DNA of 20,715 bases from Oscillospiraceae bacterium (lineage in GTDB: Bacteria > Bacillota > Clostridia > Oscillospirales > Ruminococcaceae): NCBI GenBank assembly GCA_003453215.1, contig DMMB01000070.1, positions 1 to 20,715 on the forward strand. The letters are read 5' to 3'. The number at the start of each line of letters is the position of its first letter. Position 1 is the stretch's first letter. Positions 13,749-20,715 of the stretch are shown here, one piece after another. The notes beneath the pieces were generated by a model. It was not told the origin of the DNA and ran no database searches. It saw nothing but the letters and a program-made list of their open reading frames with translations. The translations under genes and the position numbers were made by a program.

Positions 13749-14333
13749 TTATCTTGCCGCTGCCAGCAGCCGTTCCAGCCATTCCACCAGGGCAAAGGAA
13801 AGCCGATACTCCGGCCCCTCCGCCAGCTTTTCAATCTGCTCCCGTTCCTCACTTTCCGACGCTGTACCAATGCACAACTGCGGGAACAGCACGCACCACC
13901 AGTTGTGTCCTTTGGCTTCTCCCAGTTCAATGCGCACCGCATCATAGTAGCCGGCCGGCAAAATGGTTCCATCGTACTCCCGTGTTTCAAAGTACATTTT
14001 GACCAGACTTACCTGCACCGGATCGGGGCAGCCTGCCTGCTGCAGGGCCTCTTCCGCCGCCGCTTTCATCTGCGGCAGCAGCCGCGCCGCGGTTTGAATG
14101 GTTTGCTCCCGGCTTTGGCAGGGGGCAAAATCCGCTGCCGTGGCCAGTAGCACCGCATCCCGCACCTGCAGCTTAATCGTCTGGTCCTCCTCCCGGTCGC
14201 TGTTGGCCAGGATGTGCAGCCGCAGCACATTTTCCCGTACCGCTTCGCACTCATTGTCAAAGCCCGCCGCCATGCTGATGATAACCGCCAGCAGCAATCC
14301 CAAAATCAGCACTCTGTCCCATCGTTTTGTCAT
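13749..14333 (-). CDS. spoIIR: Stage II sporulation protein R
   Basis: A 194-aa protein with an N-terminal membrane/signal helix (RVLILGLLLAVIISMAAGF) and the family core: VRENVLRLHILANSDREEDQTIKLQVRDAVL, KMYFETREYDGTILPAGYYDAVRIELGEAKGHNWWCVLFPQLC. In sporulation SpoIIR is made in the forespore and secreted into the intermembrane space, where it triggers SpoIIGA to process pro-sigma-E in the mother cell. The start is ATG 14333, with AAAGGA about 10 bp upstream; a GTG at 14399 adds 22 basic residues but has no ribosome binding site. This is the main evidence that the organism belongs to an endospore-forming lineage. It is monocistronic, between gpmI and the repeat region. Confidence 0.92.
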   Translation of the reverse strand: MTKRWDRVLILGLLLAVIISMAAGFDNECEAVRENVLRLHILANSDREEDQTIKLQVRDAVLLATAADFAPCQSREQTIQTAARLLPQMKAAAEEALQQAGCPDPVQVSLVKMYFETREYDGTILPAGYYDAVRIELGEAKGHNWWCVLFPQLCIGTASESEEREQIEKLAEGPEYRLSFALVEWLERLLAAAR

Positions 14334-14433
14334 CGTTTTCCGTCCTTTCCGGGTTTCTTTGTTGCCCGGAGTATGGGCGGATTTTTTTCTTTTATTCACC
14401 GGCGGTGCCGCGGACCATCCCTGTAAAGCCCAT

Positions 14434-14470
14434 CAAAAATCCCCGCCCTGCCTGATGCAGAACGGGGATG
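14434..14470 (-). terminator. Terminator after gpmI
   Basis: ATCCCCG (14439-14445) pairs with CGGGGAT (14463-14469), with an inner CTGC/GCAG stem, and the minus strand continues into TTTTT. It lies about 16 bp past the gpmI stop and ends the glycolytic operon. Confidence 0.8.
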
Positions 14471-14485
14471 GATTCATTTGATGGC

Positions 14486-16009
14486 TTATTCCAGCATCGA
14501 GCGTCCGGTCATTTCCTCCGGCTGAGGCAGGCCCAGTGCCTGCAGCATCGTCGGGGCAATATCCGCCAGTCGGCCGCCCTGGGGCAGCAGTCGGGTGCCC
14601 TCCGGGAAGCCCACTGCAATGAACGGCACCGGATTGGTGGTGTGCGCGGTGAAGGGCTTGCCTTCCTCGTCAATCATCTTATCGGCATTGCCGTGATCCG
14701 CGGTGACAAAAGCCCGTCCGGCCATTTCCTCAATGGCTGCCAGCATCCGGCCCAGGCAGGTATCCACCGCTTCCACTGCCTTTACGGCAGCTTCAAATAC
14801 GCCGGTATGGCCCACCATATCGCAGTTGGCATAGTTCAGGATAATGACATCATACTTGCCGCTTTGGATGCGCTTTACCACCTCATCGGTCACCAGGTAG
14901 GCGCTCATTTCGGGCTGCATATCGTAGGTCGCTACCTTGGGGCTGGGGATCAGCGCACGATCTTCGCCCGGGTAGGGAGCTTCCACGCCACCATTGAAGA
15001 AGAACGTCACGTGGGCATACTTTTCCGTTTCAGCAATGCGCAGCTGGGTCAGGCCCTGCTTGCTGATATATTCGCCAAAGGTATTGGCCAGGCTCTGCGG
15101 CTTGTAGGCCACCTCCACATTGGGCATGGTAGCATCGTACTGGGTCATGCAGATATACACCAGCGGGAAAAAGCCCTTCTTCCGCTCAAAGCCGGCAAAG
15201 TCCGGATCCACCAGCGTGCGGGTCAGCTCCCGGGCGCGGTCCGGGCGGAAGTTGAAGAAGATTACACTATCTCCGCTGTGGATGGCCGCATTTTCTGTCA
15301 CCACCGCCGGTACTGTAAATTCATCGGTTACGCCGTTGGCATAGTTTTCCCGCATCATGGCCGCCGGGTCATCGGTCTTTACACCTTCGCCATTCACCAT
15401 GGCATCGTAGGCTTTCACTACCCGCTCCCAGCGGTTGTCGCGGTCCATGGCATAGTAGCGGCCGCTTACGGTAGCTATCTTGCCCACACCGATTTTATCC
15501 AGCTCCGCCTGCAGCTGTTCGATATATTCCACGCCGGAGGTGGGGGGAACATCGCGGCCATCGATAAAGCAGTGAACATATACCTTTTCCACGCCGCACT
15601 GCTTGGCCATCTCAATCAGCCCATAGAGGTGCCGGTTGTGGCTGTGCACCCCGCCATCGGAAAGCAGGCCCATCAGGTGCAGCGCGGCCCCCGGCTTTTT
15701 GGCATTTTCCATGGCGTGCAGCAGCGCCGGGTTGGTCAGGTACTCGCCCTCCTCAATGGACTTGGTAATGCGGGTCAACTCCTGGTAAACAATGCGGCCC
15801 GCGCCCATATTGGTGTGGCCCACCTCACTGTTGCCCATCTGGCCGTCCGGCAGACCTACATCCATGCCGGAAGCCCCAATTTGGGTATGGGGGCAGGTGG
15901 CCCACAGGCGGTCCAGGTTGGGGTGCTTTGCGGCGGCTATGGCATTGCCCTCGGTCTCTTTCCGCAGGCCAAAGCCATCCATAATAATGAGTGCCAGTGG
16001 TTTTTTCAT
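14486..16009 (-). CDS. gpmI: 2,3-bisphosphoglycerate-independent phosphoglycerate mutase
   Basis: A 507-aa enzyme of lower glycolysis interconverting 3- and 2-phosphoglycerate, of normal family length. Visible are the metal-binding MDGFG at the N-terminus (Asp11), the catalytic serine in [14 protein letters not shown] (Ser61), [22 protein letters not shown] and the C-terminal phosphatase-domain metal motifs [12 protein letters not shown] and [10 protein letters not shown]. Start is ATG 16009 with a GGGGGGAG ribosome binding site. It follows tpiA by 16 bp and is the last gene of a pgk-tpiA-gpmI operon. Enolase and glyceraldehyde-3-phosphate dehydrogenase, often in this operon, are absent here. 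Confidence 0.98.
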   Translation of the reverse strand: MKKPLALIIMDGFGLRKETEGNAIAAAKHPNLDRLWATCPHTQIGASGMDVGLPDGQMGNSEVGHTNMGAGRIVYQELTRITKSIEEGEYLTNPALLHAMENAKKPGAALHLMGLLSDGGVHSHNRHLYGLIEMAKQCGVEKVYVHCFIDGRDVPPTSGVEYIEQLQAELDKIGVGKIATVSGRYYAMDRDNRWERVVKAYDAMVNGEGVKTDDPAAMMRENYANGVTDEFTVPAVVTENAAIHSGDSVIFFNFRPDRARELTRTLVDPDFAGFERKKGFFPLVYICMTQYDATMPNVEVAYKPQSLANTFGEYISKQGLTQLRIAETEKYAHVTFFFNGGVEAPYPGEDRALIPSPKVATYDMQPEMSAYLVTDEVVKRIQSGKYDVIILNYANCDMVGHTGVFEAAVKAVEAVDTCLGRMLAAIEEMAGRAFVTADHGNADKMIDEEGKPFTAHTTNPVPFIAVGFPEGTRLLPQGGRLADIAPTMLQALGLPQPEEMTGRSMLE

Positions 16010-16025
16010 TGCAGCTCCCCCCTTT

Positions 16026-16793
16026 TTATTTGCTTGCAGCTTCCACTATCGCCGCAAAATCCGGTGCCTTCAGCGAAGCGCCGCCGATAAGTCCGCCATC
16101 AATATCCGGCTGGGCCAGAAGGCCCGCCGCATTCTTGGCATTCATGCTGCCGCCGTACTGGATGGTTGTGGCCTCCGCCGCTTCTTCCCCATACAGCTTG
16201 CCCAGCAGTTCGCGGATCTTATGGTTCACCTCATTGGCCTGCTCATCGGTGGCGGTCTTGCCGGTGCCAATGGCCCAAACCGGCTCATACGCAATGATAA
16301 TATGCCGCAGTTCTTCTTCGGTTACACCGGCCAGCGCCTTCTTTACCTGAATGGCAATGGTCTCATCGGTGATACCCGCTTCCCGCTGCTCCAGCGTCTC
16401 GCCTACGCACAGGATGACCTCCAGCCCGCTTTCCAGCGCGGCGCGCACCCGCTTGGCCACCGTCTCATCGGTCTCGCCAAAGTACTGCCGGCGCTCGCTG
16501 TGCCCAATGATGACATACTGCACGCCCAGTTCTTTCAGCATCGGCGCCGAAATTTCTCCGGTGAAAGCGCCGCTTTCGGCCCAGTGGCAGTTTTCCGCGC
16601 CCACCTTTACATGGCTGCCCTCGGTCAGGGCCAGCGCCGTTTCCAGGTTGGTATACGGGGTGCAGATGACAACTTCACAGCCGGCCTGCTTTACCAGCGG
16701 CAGCAGCTCGGTGATGAGTGCTTTTGCTTCGGCGCGATTTTTATTCATTTTCCAGTTCCCGGCGATGACCGCCCGGCGTTTTGCTTTATTCAT
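16026..16793 (-). CDS. tpiA: Triosephosphate isomerase
   Basis: A 255-aa TIM-barrel enzyme interconverting dihydroxyacetone phosphate and glyceraldehyde 3-phosphate. Catalytic residues are all present: Lys15 in AGNWKMN, His98 in VIIGHSERR and Glu170 in [13 protein letters not shown]; the phosphate loop is [30 protein letters not shown]. Start is ATG 16793, with GGAGG upstream. It is the middle gene of the pgk-tpiA-gpmI operon. Confidence 0.98.
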   Translation of the reverse strand: MNKAKRRAVIAGNWKMNKNRAEAKALITELLPLVKQAGCEVVICTPYTNLETALALTEGSHVKVGAENCHWAESGAFTGEISAPMLKELGVQYVIIGHSERRQYFGETDETVAKRVRAALESGLEVILCVGETLEQREAGITDETIAIQVKKALAGVTEEELRHIIIAYEPVWAIGTGKTATDEQANEVNHKIRELLGKLYGEEAAEATTIQYGGSMNAKNAAGLLAQPDIDGGLIGGASLKAPDFAAIVEAASK

Positions 16794-16865
16794 ATGGTTT
16801 TCCTCCTTGGTTCAGTCGGTTTTTTCCTTGGCAAATCCCCTGCGGGACGTTCTGCCTAAGCCATA

Positions 16866-16894
16866 CGGCCCCGCTTTGCAATAAAACGGGGCCG
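16866..16894 (-). other. GC-rich hairpin between pgk and tpiA
   Basis: CGGCCCCG (16866-16873) pairs perfectly with CGGGGCCG (16887-16894) around a 13-nt A/T-rich loop. No T run follows on the minus strand, so it looks like an intercistronic processing or stability stem that sets relative pgk and tpiA levels rather than a terminator. Confidence 0.5.
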
Positions 16895-16906
16895 CCTTGG
16901 GTTTTC

Positions 16907-18118
16907 TTATTCTTTATCCCGGATGCAGGCGATGCCGGGCAGCAGGGTCCCCTCCAGATATTCCAGCGAAGCGCCGCCGCCGGTGGAGATGTGGCTCATC
17001 TTATCGCCAAAGCCCAGCTGCTGTACCGCCGCTGCGCTGTCGCCGCCGCCGATGATAGTCGTCGCATCGGTTTCGGCCAGGGCCTTTGCTACCGCAATGG
17101 TGCCCTCCGCCAGAACAGGGTTCTCAAAAACGCCCATCGGCCCGTTCCACACAACGGTCTTGGCGTCCTTCACCGCCTCGGCATACAGGGCGCGGGTCTT
17201 GGGGCCAATATCCATGCCCATGCGGTCGGCAGGGATTTTATCGCTGTCTACCACCAGTGTCTCAATGGGGGCGTCAATCGGGTTCGGGAACTCAGCAGTG
17301 GTCACGGTATCCACCGGCAGTACCAGTTTTACACCGTTCTTTTCGGCCTTTTCCATCATTTCCTTGCAGTACTCAATCTTTTCGGCATCCAGCAGAGAGG
17401 TGCCCACCTCATAGCCCTTGGCCGCCAGGAAGGTATAGGCCATACCGCCGCCGATGATCAGGGTATCCACCTTATCCAGCAGGTTGTTGATGACTTTGAG
17501 TTTATCGGCCACCTTGGCGCCGCCCAGGATGGCAACCAGCGGACGCACCGGCTGCTCTACGGCATTGCCCAGATAGTTGATTTCTTTCTCCATCAGGTAG
17601 CCTACCGCCGTCTCTTTAATATAATCGGTCACCCCGACGGTGGAGCAATGGGCGCGGTGGGCGCTGCCAAAGGCGTCATCCACATACACATCGGCCAGCG
17701 AAGCCAGCTCCTTGCTGAAGGCCGGATCGTTCTTGGTTTCTTCGGGGCGGAAGCGGGTGTTCTGCAGCACCAGAATATCGCCGTCCTTCATTTCGGATAC
17801 CATGCGGCGGGCATTTTCGCCCACTACGGTATCATCATCGGCAAAGAGAACCGGGTGGCCCATCAGTTCGCCCAGGCTGGCTGCCACCGGCGCCATGGTA
17901 AAGGCCGCATCGGGGCCCTTGGGTTTGCCCAGATGAGAACAGAGAATGACCTTGGCCCCATGCTCCGCCAGGTAGCGGATGGTGGGAATGGCGCCCACGA
18001 TGCGGTTATCGTTGGTCACTTTGCCGTCCTTCAGCGGTACGTTAAAGTCCACCCGTACCAGTACGCGGCGGCCCTTTACGTCCAGATCTTCTACCGTTAC
18101 TTTGTTCAGAAAAGACAT
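16907..18118 (-). CDS. pgk: Phosphoglycerate kinase
   Basis: A 403-aa two-domain kinase transferring phosphate from 1,3-bisphosphoglycerate to ADP. Family marks: [22 protein letters not shown] at the substrate-binding N-terminus, [51 protein letters not shown] and the ATP-binding [11 protein letters not shown] with [14 protein letters not shown] at the end. Length and motifs are complete. Start is ATG 18118 with AGGGAG upstream. First gene of the leftward glycolytic operon, driven by the promoter at 18163-18191. Confidence 0.98.
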   Translation of the reverse strand: MSFLNKVTVEDLDVKGRRVLVRVDFNVPLKDGKVTNDNRIVGAIPTIRYLAEHGAKVILCSHLGKPKGPDAAFTMAPVAASLGELMGHPVLFADDDTVVGENARRMVSEMKDGDILVLQNTRFRPEETKNDPAFSKELASLADVYVDDAFGSAHRAHCSTVGVTDYIKETAVGYLMEKEINYLGNAVEQPVRPLVAILGGAKVADKLKVINNLLDKVDTLIIGGGMAYTFLAAKGYEVGTSLLDAEKIEYCKEMMEKAEKNGVKLVLPVDTVTTAEFPNPIDAPIETLVVDSDKIPADRMGMDIGPKTRALYAEAVKDAKTVVWNGPMGVFENPVLAEGTIAVAKALAETDATTIIGGGDSAAAVQQLGFGDKMSHISTGGGASLEYLEGTLLPGIACIRDKE

Positions 18119-18162
18119 AATCGGTCTCCCTCTTTCTATGCGTATTTTGTGTTTCCATCACT

Positions 18163-18191
18163 ATTTTACCCCATCTGCCGCCGCAATGCAA
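18163..18191 (-). promoter_or_regulatory. Sigma-70-type promoter of the pgk-tpiA-gpmI operon
   Basis: Minus-strand TTGCAT (18186-18191), 17-bp spacer and TAAAAT (18163-18168), about 45 bp before the pgk start codon. No strong terminator separates trmL from it, so some read-through from trmL is possible. Confidence 0.7.
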
Positions 18192-18228
18192 TAGAAATCC
18201 GGCAAATTTGTTAAAAAATTAACTTATT

Positions 18229-18735
18229 TTATTTCCATTGCAGGCGGTGCAGCTGGCCTTTGTTCTGCAGCAGCGGAAAATCCCACTGTCGCAGGGCCTC
18301 ATACACCCCAATCGCCACCGAGTTGGAAAGGTTCAGGCTGCGCAGTCCCTGCCGCATCGGGAAGCGCAGACACTGCGCCGGGTGCTGCACCAGCAGTTCC
18401 TCCGGCAGCCCGGCATCCTCCCGGCCAAAAAGCAGCCAGCAGTCATCGGGGTACTGCACCTCGGTATAAATATGCTGCGCCTTGGTGGTGAAATAATACA
18501 TTCTTTCCTGCTCTGCCCGGTGCTGCTCCATAAAATTCTGCAGGCTTGGGTAGGTTGTTACATCAAGGTATTGCCAGTAATCCAACCCGGCCCGCTTCAG
18601 CTTGGTATCATCGATGGTAAAGGCCATCGGCTCCACCAGGTGCAGCCGGGCCCCTGTGGCCGCACAGGTTCGGGCGATGTTGCCCACGTTCTGCGGAATT
18701 CGCGGTTCCACCAAAACAATATTCAAAATCGGCAT
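18229..18735 (-). CDS. trmL: tRNA (cytidine(34)-2'-O)-methyltransferase
   Basis: A 168-aa minimal SPOUT methyltransferase of the TrmL (YibK) group, which 2'-O-methylates the wobble base of tRNA-Leu isoacceptors using S-adenosylmethionine. The three trefoil-knot motifs are present: EPRIPQNVGNIARTCAATG, WLLFGREDAGLPEELL and LRFPMRQGLRSLNLSNSVAIGVYEALRQ. Length is normal. Start is ATG 18735, with AGGAGG about 9 bp upstream. It stands alone upstream of the pgk operon, and phage packaging genes begin on the other side of its promoter region. Confidence 0.95.
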   Translation of the reverse strand: MPILNIVLVEPRIPQNVGNIARTCAATGARLHLVEPMAFTIDDTKLKRAGLDYWQYLDVTTYPSLQNFMEQHRAEQERMYYFTTKAQHIYTEVQYPDDCWLLFGREDAGLPEELLVQHPAQCLRFPMRQGLRSLNLSNSVAIGVYEALRQWDFPLLQNKGQLHRLQWK

Positions 18736-18908
18736 GGTTTCCTGCCTCCTTTTCCTCTCTGTCCCATTTCCATACCGGGCGCAGCCTCCGCTTTTATCGT
18801 GCTGATCCGCCGCGCTGCAGCGGACAGCCCTCTCCGCTTCGGCGCGCCCTGTTTTTCTTCTGTTTTTTCCGCTGTTTTGCCGGCCGTTTCACCGCCGGCC
18901 TTTCCTCT

Positions 18909-18917
18909 ATTTTACCA
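18909..18917 (-). promoter_or_regulatory. Candidate extended -10 promoter of trmL
   Basis: TGGTAAAAT on the minus strand is an extended -10 without a good -35. It leaves a leader of about 170 nt containing GCCGGC dyads (18879-18884 with 18894-18899). In the rest of the 310-bp gap between trmL and the terminase genes I see only A/T-rich sequence near 18950-18990 that could hold a rightward promoter, and no recognisable attachment site. Confidence 0.45.
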
Positions 18918-19046
18918 CATTTTCGGTCCAATGGCGCCTATTCCTTTCCAATATTGTAAACATTCCGTAAAAAAATGTGTGATATGTACCAAATCACTGC
19001 AAAAAAGGGGTGTTTTGCAGGTATTAGTGAAAGGAGTTGTTTCATA

Positions 19047-19535
19047 ATGCAGCAAATACCAAATTATCTGAACGCCCGGCAAAAGGTTTTTTGCCACTGG
19101 TTTGCCCTCACCGGGGATGCCCCGGGGGCTGCCGCCCGGTGCTGGGCCGCCCCAGAAAAGCAGGAGGAAGCCCTGCAGCTTCTGGAAAGTCCGGCGTTCC
19201 ACCGCTACCTGGCACTGATCCGGGAGGCGATGGAGGGAAAAGGGAAACTTTTTACCGCCGAAGAGGGCTACCGTAAGCTGGCCTTTGGCCCGGTTACCGA
19301 TGCTGTCCGGCTGATGTTCCCCGCCGAAGGCGAATCCCCCCAGCTGGAGGAGATGGATCTCTACAATGTCGCCAAAATCAGCCAGGCCAAAGGCGGCCTT
19401 GAGGTCACCTTCTTCGACCGGCTGGAAGCATTGGATCGGCTGGCCGCCCAGCAAAAGGAAACCGCCGCCCCTAAGGATGCTTTTGGCTTTCTGGAGGCCG
19501 TAGCTGCCGGCGCTGCCGCTGAGGAGGATGCATAA
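19047..19535 (+). CDS. Phage terminase small subunit-like protein
   Basis: A 162-aa protein just upstream of, and overlapping by one base, the terminase large subunit (TAATG). It begins with a helix-turn-helix-like segment (LNARQKVFCHWFALTGDAPGAAARCW), as in small terminases that recognise phage DNA packaging sites. A middle part (GYRKLAFGPVTDAVRLMF) follows, then a short Ala/Glu-rich tail. Assignment rests on the N-terminal pattern and strict gene order; sequence similarity alone is modest. The start is ATG 19047, with AAAGGAG 10 bp upstream; an in-frame extension to 18975 has no ribosome binding site. Confidence 0.75.
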   Translation: MQQIPNYLNARQKVFCHWFALTGDAPGAAARCWAAPEKQEEALQLLESPAFHRYLALIREAMEGKGKLFTAEEGYRKLAFGPVTDAVRLMFPAEGESPQLEEMDLYNVAKISQAKGGLEVTFFDRLEALDRLAAQQKETAAPKDAFGFLEAVAAGAAAEEDA

Positions 19536-20715
19536 TGCACTTTGTCCCTTTCAGCCGAAAGCAGCTTCGGGTGCTTACCTGGTGGCGGGCCGCCTCGCCG
19601 GATCGCCAAAAGGATGCCATCCTGTGCGATGGGGCGGTGCGCAGCGGCAAAACACTGTGTCTTTCCCTTTCCTTCGTGATGTGGGCCATGCAGTGTTTTT
19701 CCGATATGGATTTTGCCCTGTGCGGCAAAACCATTCTGTCGCTGCAGCGGAACCTGCTGGAACCGCTGCTGCCCATTCTGCAAAGTTTGGGCTACCGGTG
19801 CCGCTTTTTGGCCGGGCGCCGCCTGCTGGCTGTGGAATGGGCCGGGCACCAAAACCGGTTCTACCTCTTCGGCGGCCGGGATGAGGGCAGCGCTTCCCTC
19901 ATTCAGGGCATCACCTTAGCCGGGGTCCTGCTGGATGAAGTGGCCCTGATGCCCCGTTCCTTTGTGGAGCAGGCTTTGGCCCGCTGTTCGGTGCCGGGGT
20001 CCCGTTTTTGGTTCTGCTGCAATCCGGAACACCCCTTTCACTGGTTCTACCGGGAGTGGATTGAAAAGGCCGGGGAGAAAAACTGCCTGTATCTCCACTT
20101 CACTATGCAGGATAACCCCTCCCTGACGCCGGAAATCCGGCAGCGGTACGAGGGACTGTATTCCGGTTCTTTTTACCGACGGTTTGTGCTGGGCGAGTGG
20201 TGCGCCCCCAGCGGGGCGGTCTACCCCATGTTTTCTGCTGAAAAGCACGTGGTAAAAGAACTGCCGCCGGGTCTGACCAAATGGTATATCAGCTGTGACT
20301 ATGGTACCGTTAACCCCTGCTCCATCGGGCTGTGGGGCTACTGCCCCGCCGATGGCAACTGGTACCGGGCTGCAGAATATTACCACGATTCCCGGCAAAC
20401 CGGGATACAGAAAACCGATGAGGAGTACTACGAGGCTCTCTGCACTTTGGCCGGGGATCGTCCCATTCAGGGCGTGACGGTGGACCCGTCAGCTGCCAGC
20501 TTTATGGAATGTATTCGTCGTCACGGCGTCTACACCGTCCTTCCTGCCAAAAACGAGGTCCTGGATGGCATTCGCCAGGTCAGCGAGCTGCTGCGCAGCG
20601 GCAAACTGCGGTTTTCCGCTGCTTGCCGGGATACCCTCCGGGAATTTGTCCAGTACCGCTGGGAAGAAAACGCCCCGGAAGATCGGCCCCGCAAGGAGAA
20701 TGACCACGCCATGGA
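19535..20715 (+). CDS. Phage terminase large subunit, 3' end beyond the window
   Basis: An open frame of 393 codons that runs off the window. The N-terminal ATPase shows Walker A GAVRSGKT (residues 33-40) and Walker B GVLLDEVAL (130-138), followed by a coupling-type NPEHPFHWFY. The C-terminal nuclease shows SCDYGT (Asp255), TVDPSAAS (Asp317) and KENDHAM near the window edge. This is a PBSX/P27-like terminase, the motor that packages DNA into phage heads and cuts concatemers. Start is ATG 19535, overlapping the small-subunit stop as TAATG, implying translational coupling. All catalytic marks seen so far are intact, so the packaging module may be functional. No capsid or portal gene is visible because the window ends. 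Confidence 0.93.
   Translation, partial: MHFVPFSRKQLRVLTWWRAASPDRQKDAILCDGAVRSGKTLCLSLSFVMWAMQCFSDMDFALCGKTILSLQRNLLEPLLPILQSLGYRCRFLAGRRLLAVEWAGHQNRFYLFGGRDEGSASLIQGITLAGVLLDEVALMPRSFVEQALARCSVPGSRFWFCCNPEHPFHWFYREWIEKAGEKNCLYLHFTMQDNPSLTPEIRQRYEGLYSGSFYRRFVLGEWCAPSGAVYPMFSAEKHVVKELPPGLTKWYISCDYGTVNPCSIGLWGYCPADGNWYRAAEYYHDSRQTGIQKTDEEYYEALCTLAGDRPIQGVTVDPSAASFMECIRRHGVYTVLPAKNEVLDGIRQVSELLRSGKLRFSAACRDTLREFVQYRWEENAPEDRPRKENDHAM

Noticed and set aside
14468..18214. Long rightward open frames opposite gpmI, tpiA and pgk
   Set aside because: Antisense shadows caused by GC-biased codon use of conserved glycolytic genes.

Overview
The window reads as a spore-forming, moderately GC-rich Firmicute of class Clostridia. 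Signs are a stage II sporulation protein R gene, strong AGGAGG ribosome binding sites, a 57-aa Cys-rich small protein of a clostridial type and a TAXI-type TRAP transporter. An Oscillospirales-like gut anaerobe is my best guess from gene content and repeat style, but nothing here proves it.

Left part (1-4500): the 3' end of a tRNA-Pro(CGG) and its terminator, then a leftward molybdoenzyme operon: a DMSO-reductase-family catalytic subunit missing its N-terminus, a four-cluster ferredoxin-type subunit and a MobA-MobB fusion for guanylating the molybdenum cofactor. At about 3705-3722 the truncated molybdoenzyme meets, head to head, a rightward AEC-family permease that has also lost its N-terminus and carries a one-base frameshift. 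A deletion that removed a divergent promoter and both gene starts, or an assembly chimera, would explain this.

Middle part (4600-13010): an accessory uptake/catabolism island. It holds a TRAP 4TM/12TM fused permease interrupted by an in-frame TAG, a GntR/FCD regulator, a PuuE-like deacetylase-fold hydrolase, a LysR regulator, a 57-aa Cys-rich protein, a DRE-TIM (isopropylmalate/homocitrate synthase-like) enzyme and a TAXI solute-binding lipoprotein. The permease and binding protein should form one transporter although the other genes lie between them. Between the GntR gene and the hydrolase is a ~277-bp element with imperfect terminal inverted repeats and two large internal hairpin arms. This is the best candidate here for an undescribed mobile or structured-RNA element.

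Right part (13008-20715): a MerR regulator with a near-perfect dyad just ahead of its ribosome binding site, an 80-bp direct repeat (two copies, 171-bp period), spoIIR, a leftward glycolytic operon (pgk-tpiA-gpmI) and trmL. After a gap of about 310 bp, rightward phage packaging genes begin (terminase small subunit, then the large subunit, which runs off the window). No integrase lies at this end, so either a prophage enters here in late-gene orientation or this is a remnant.
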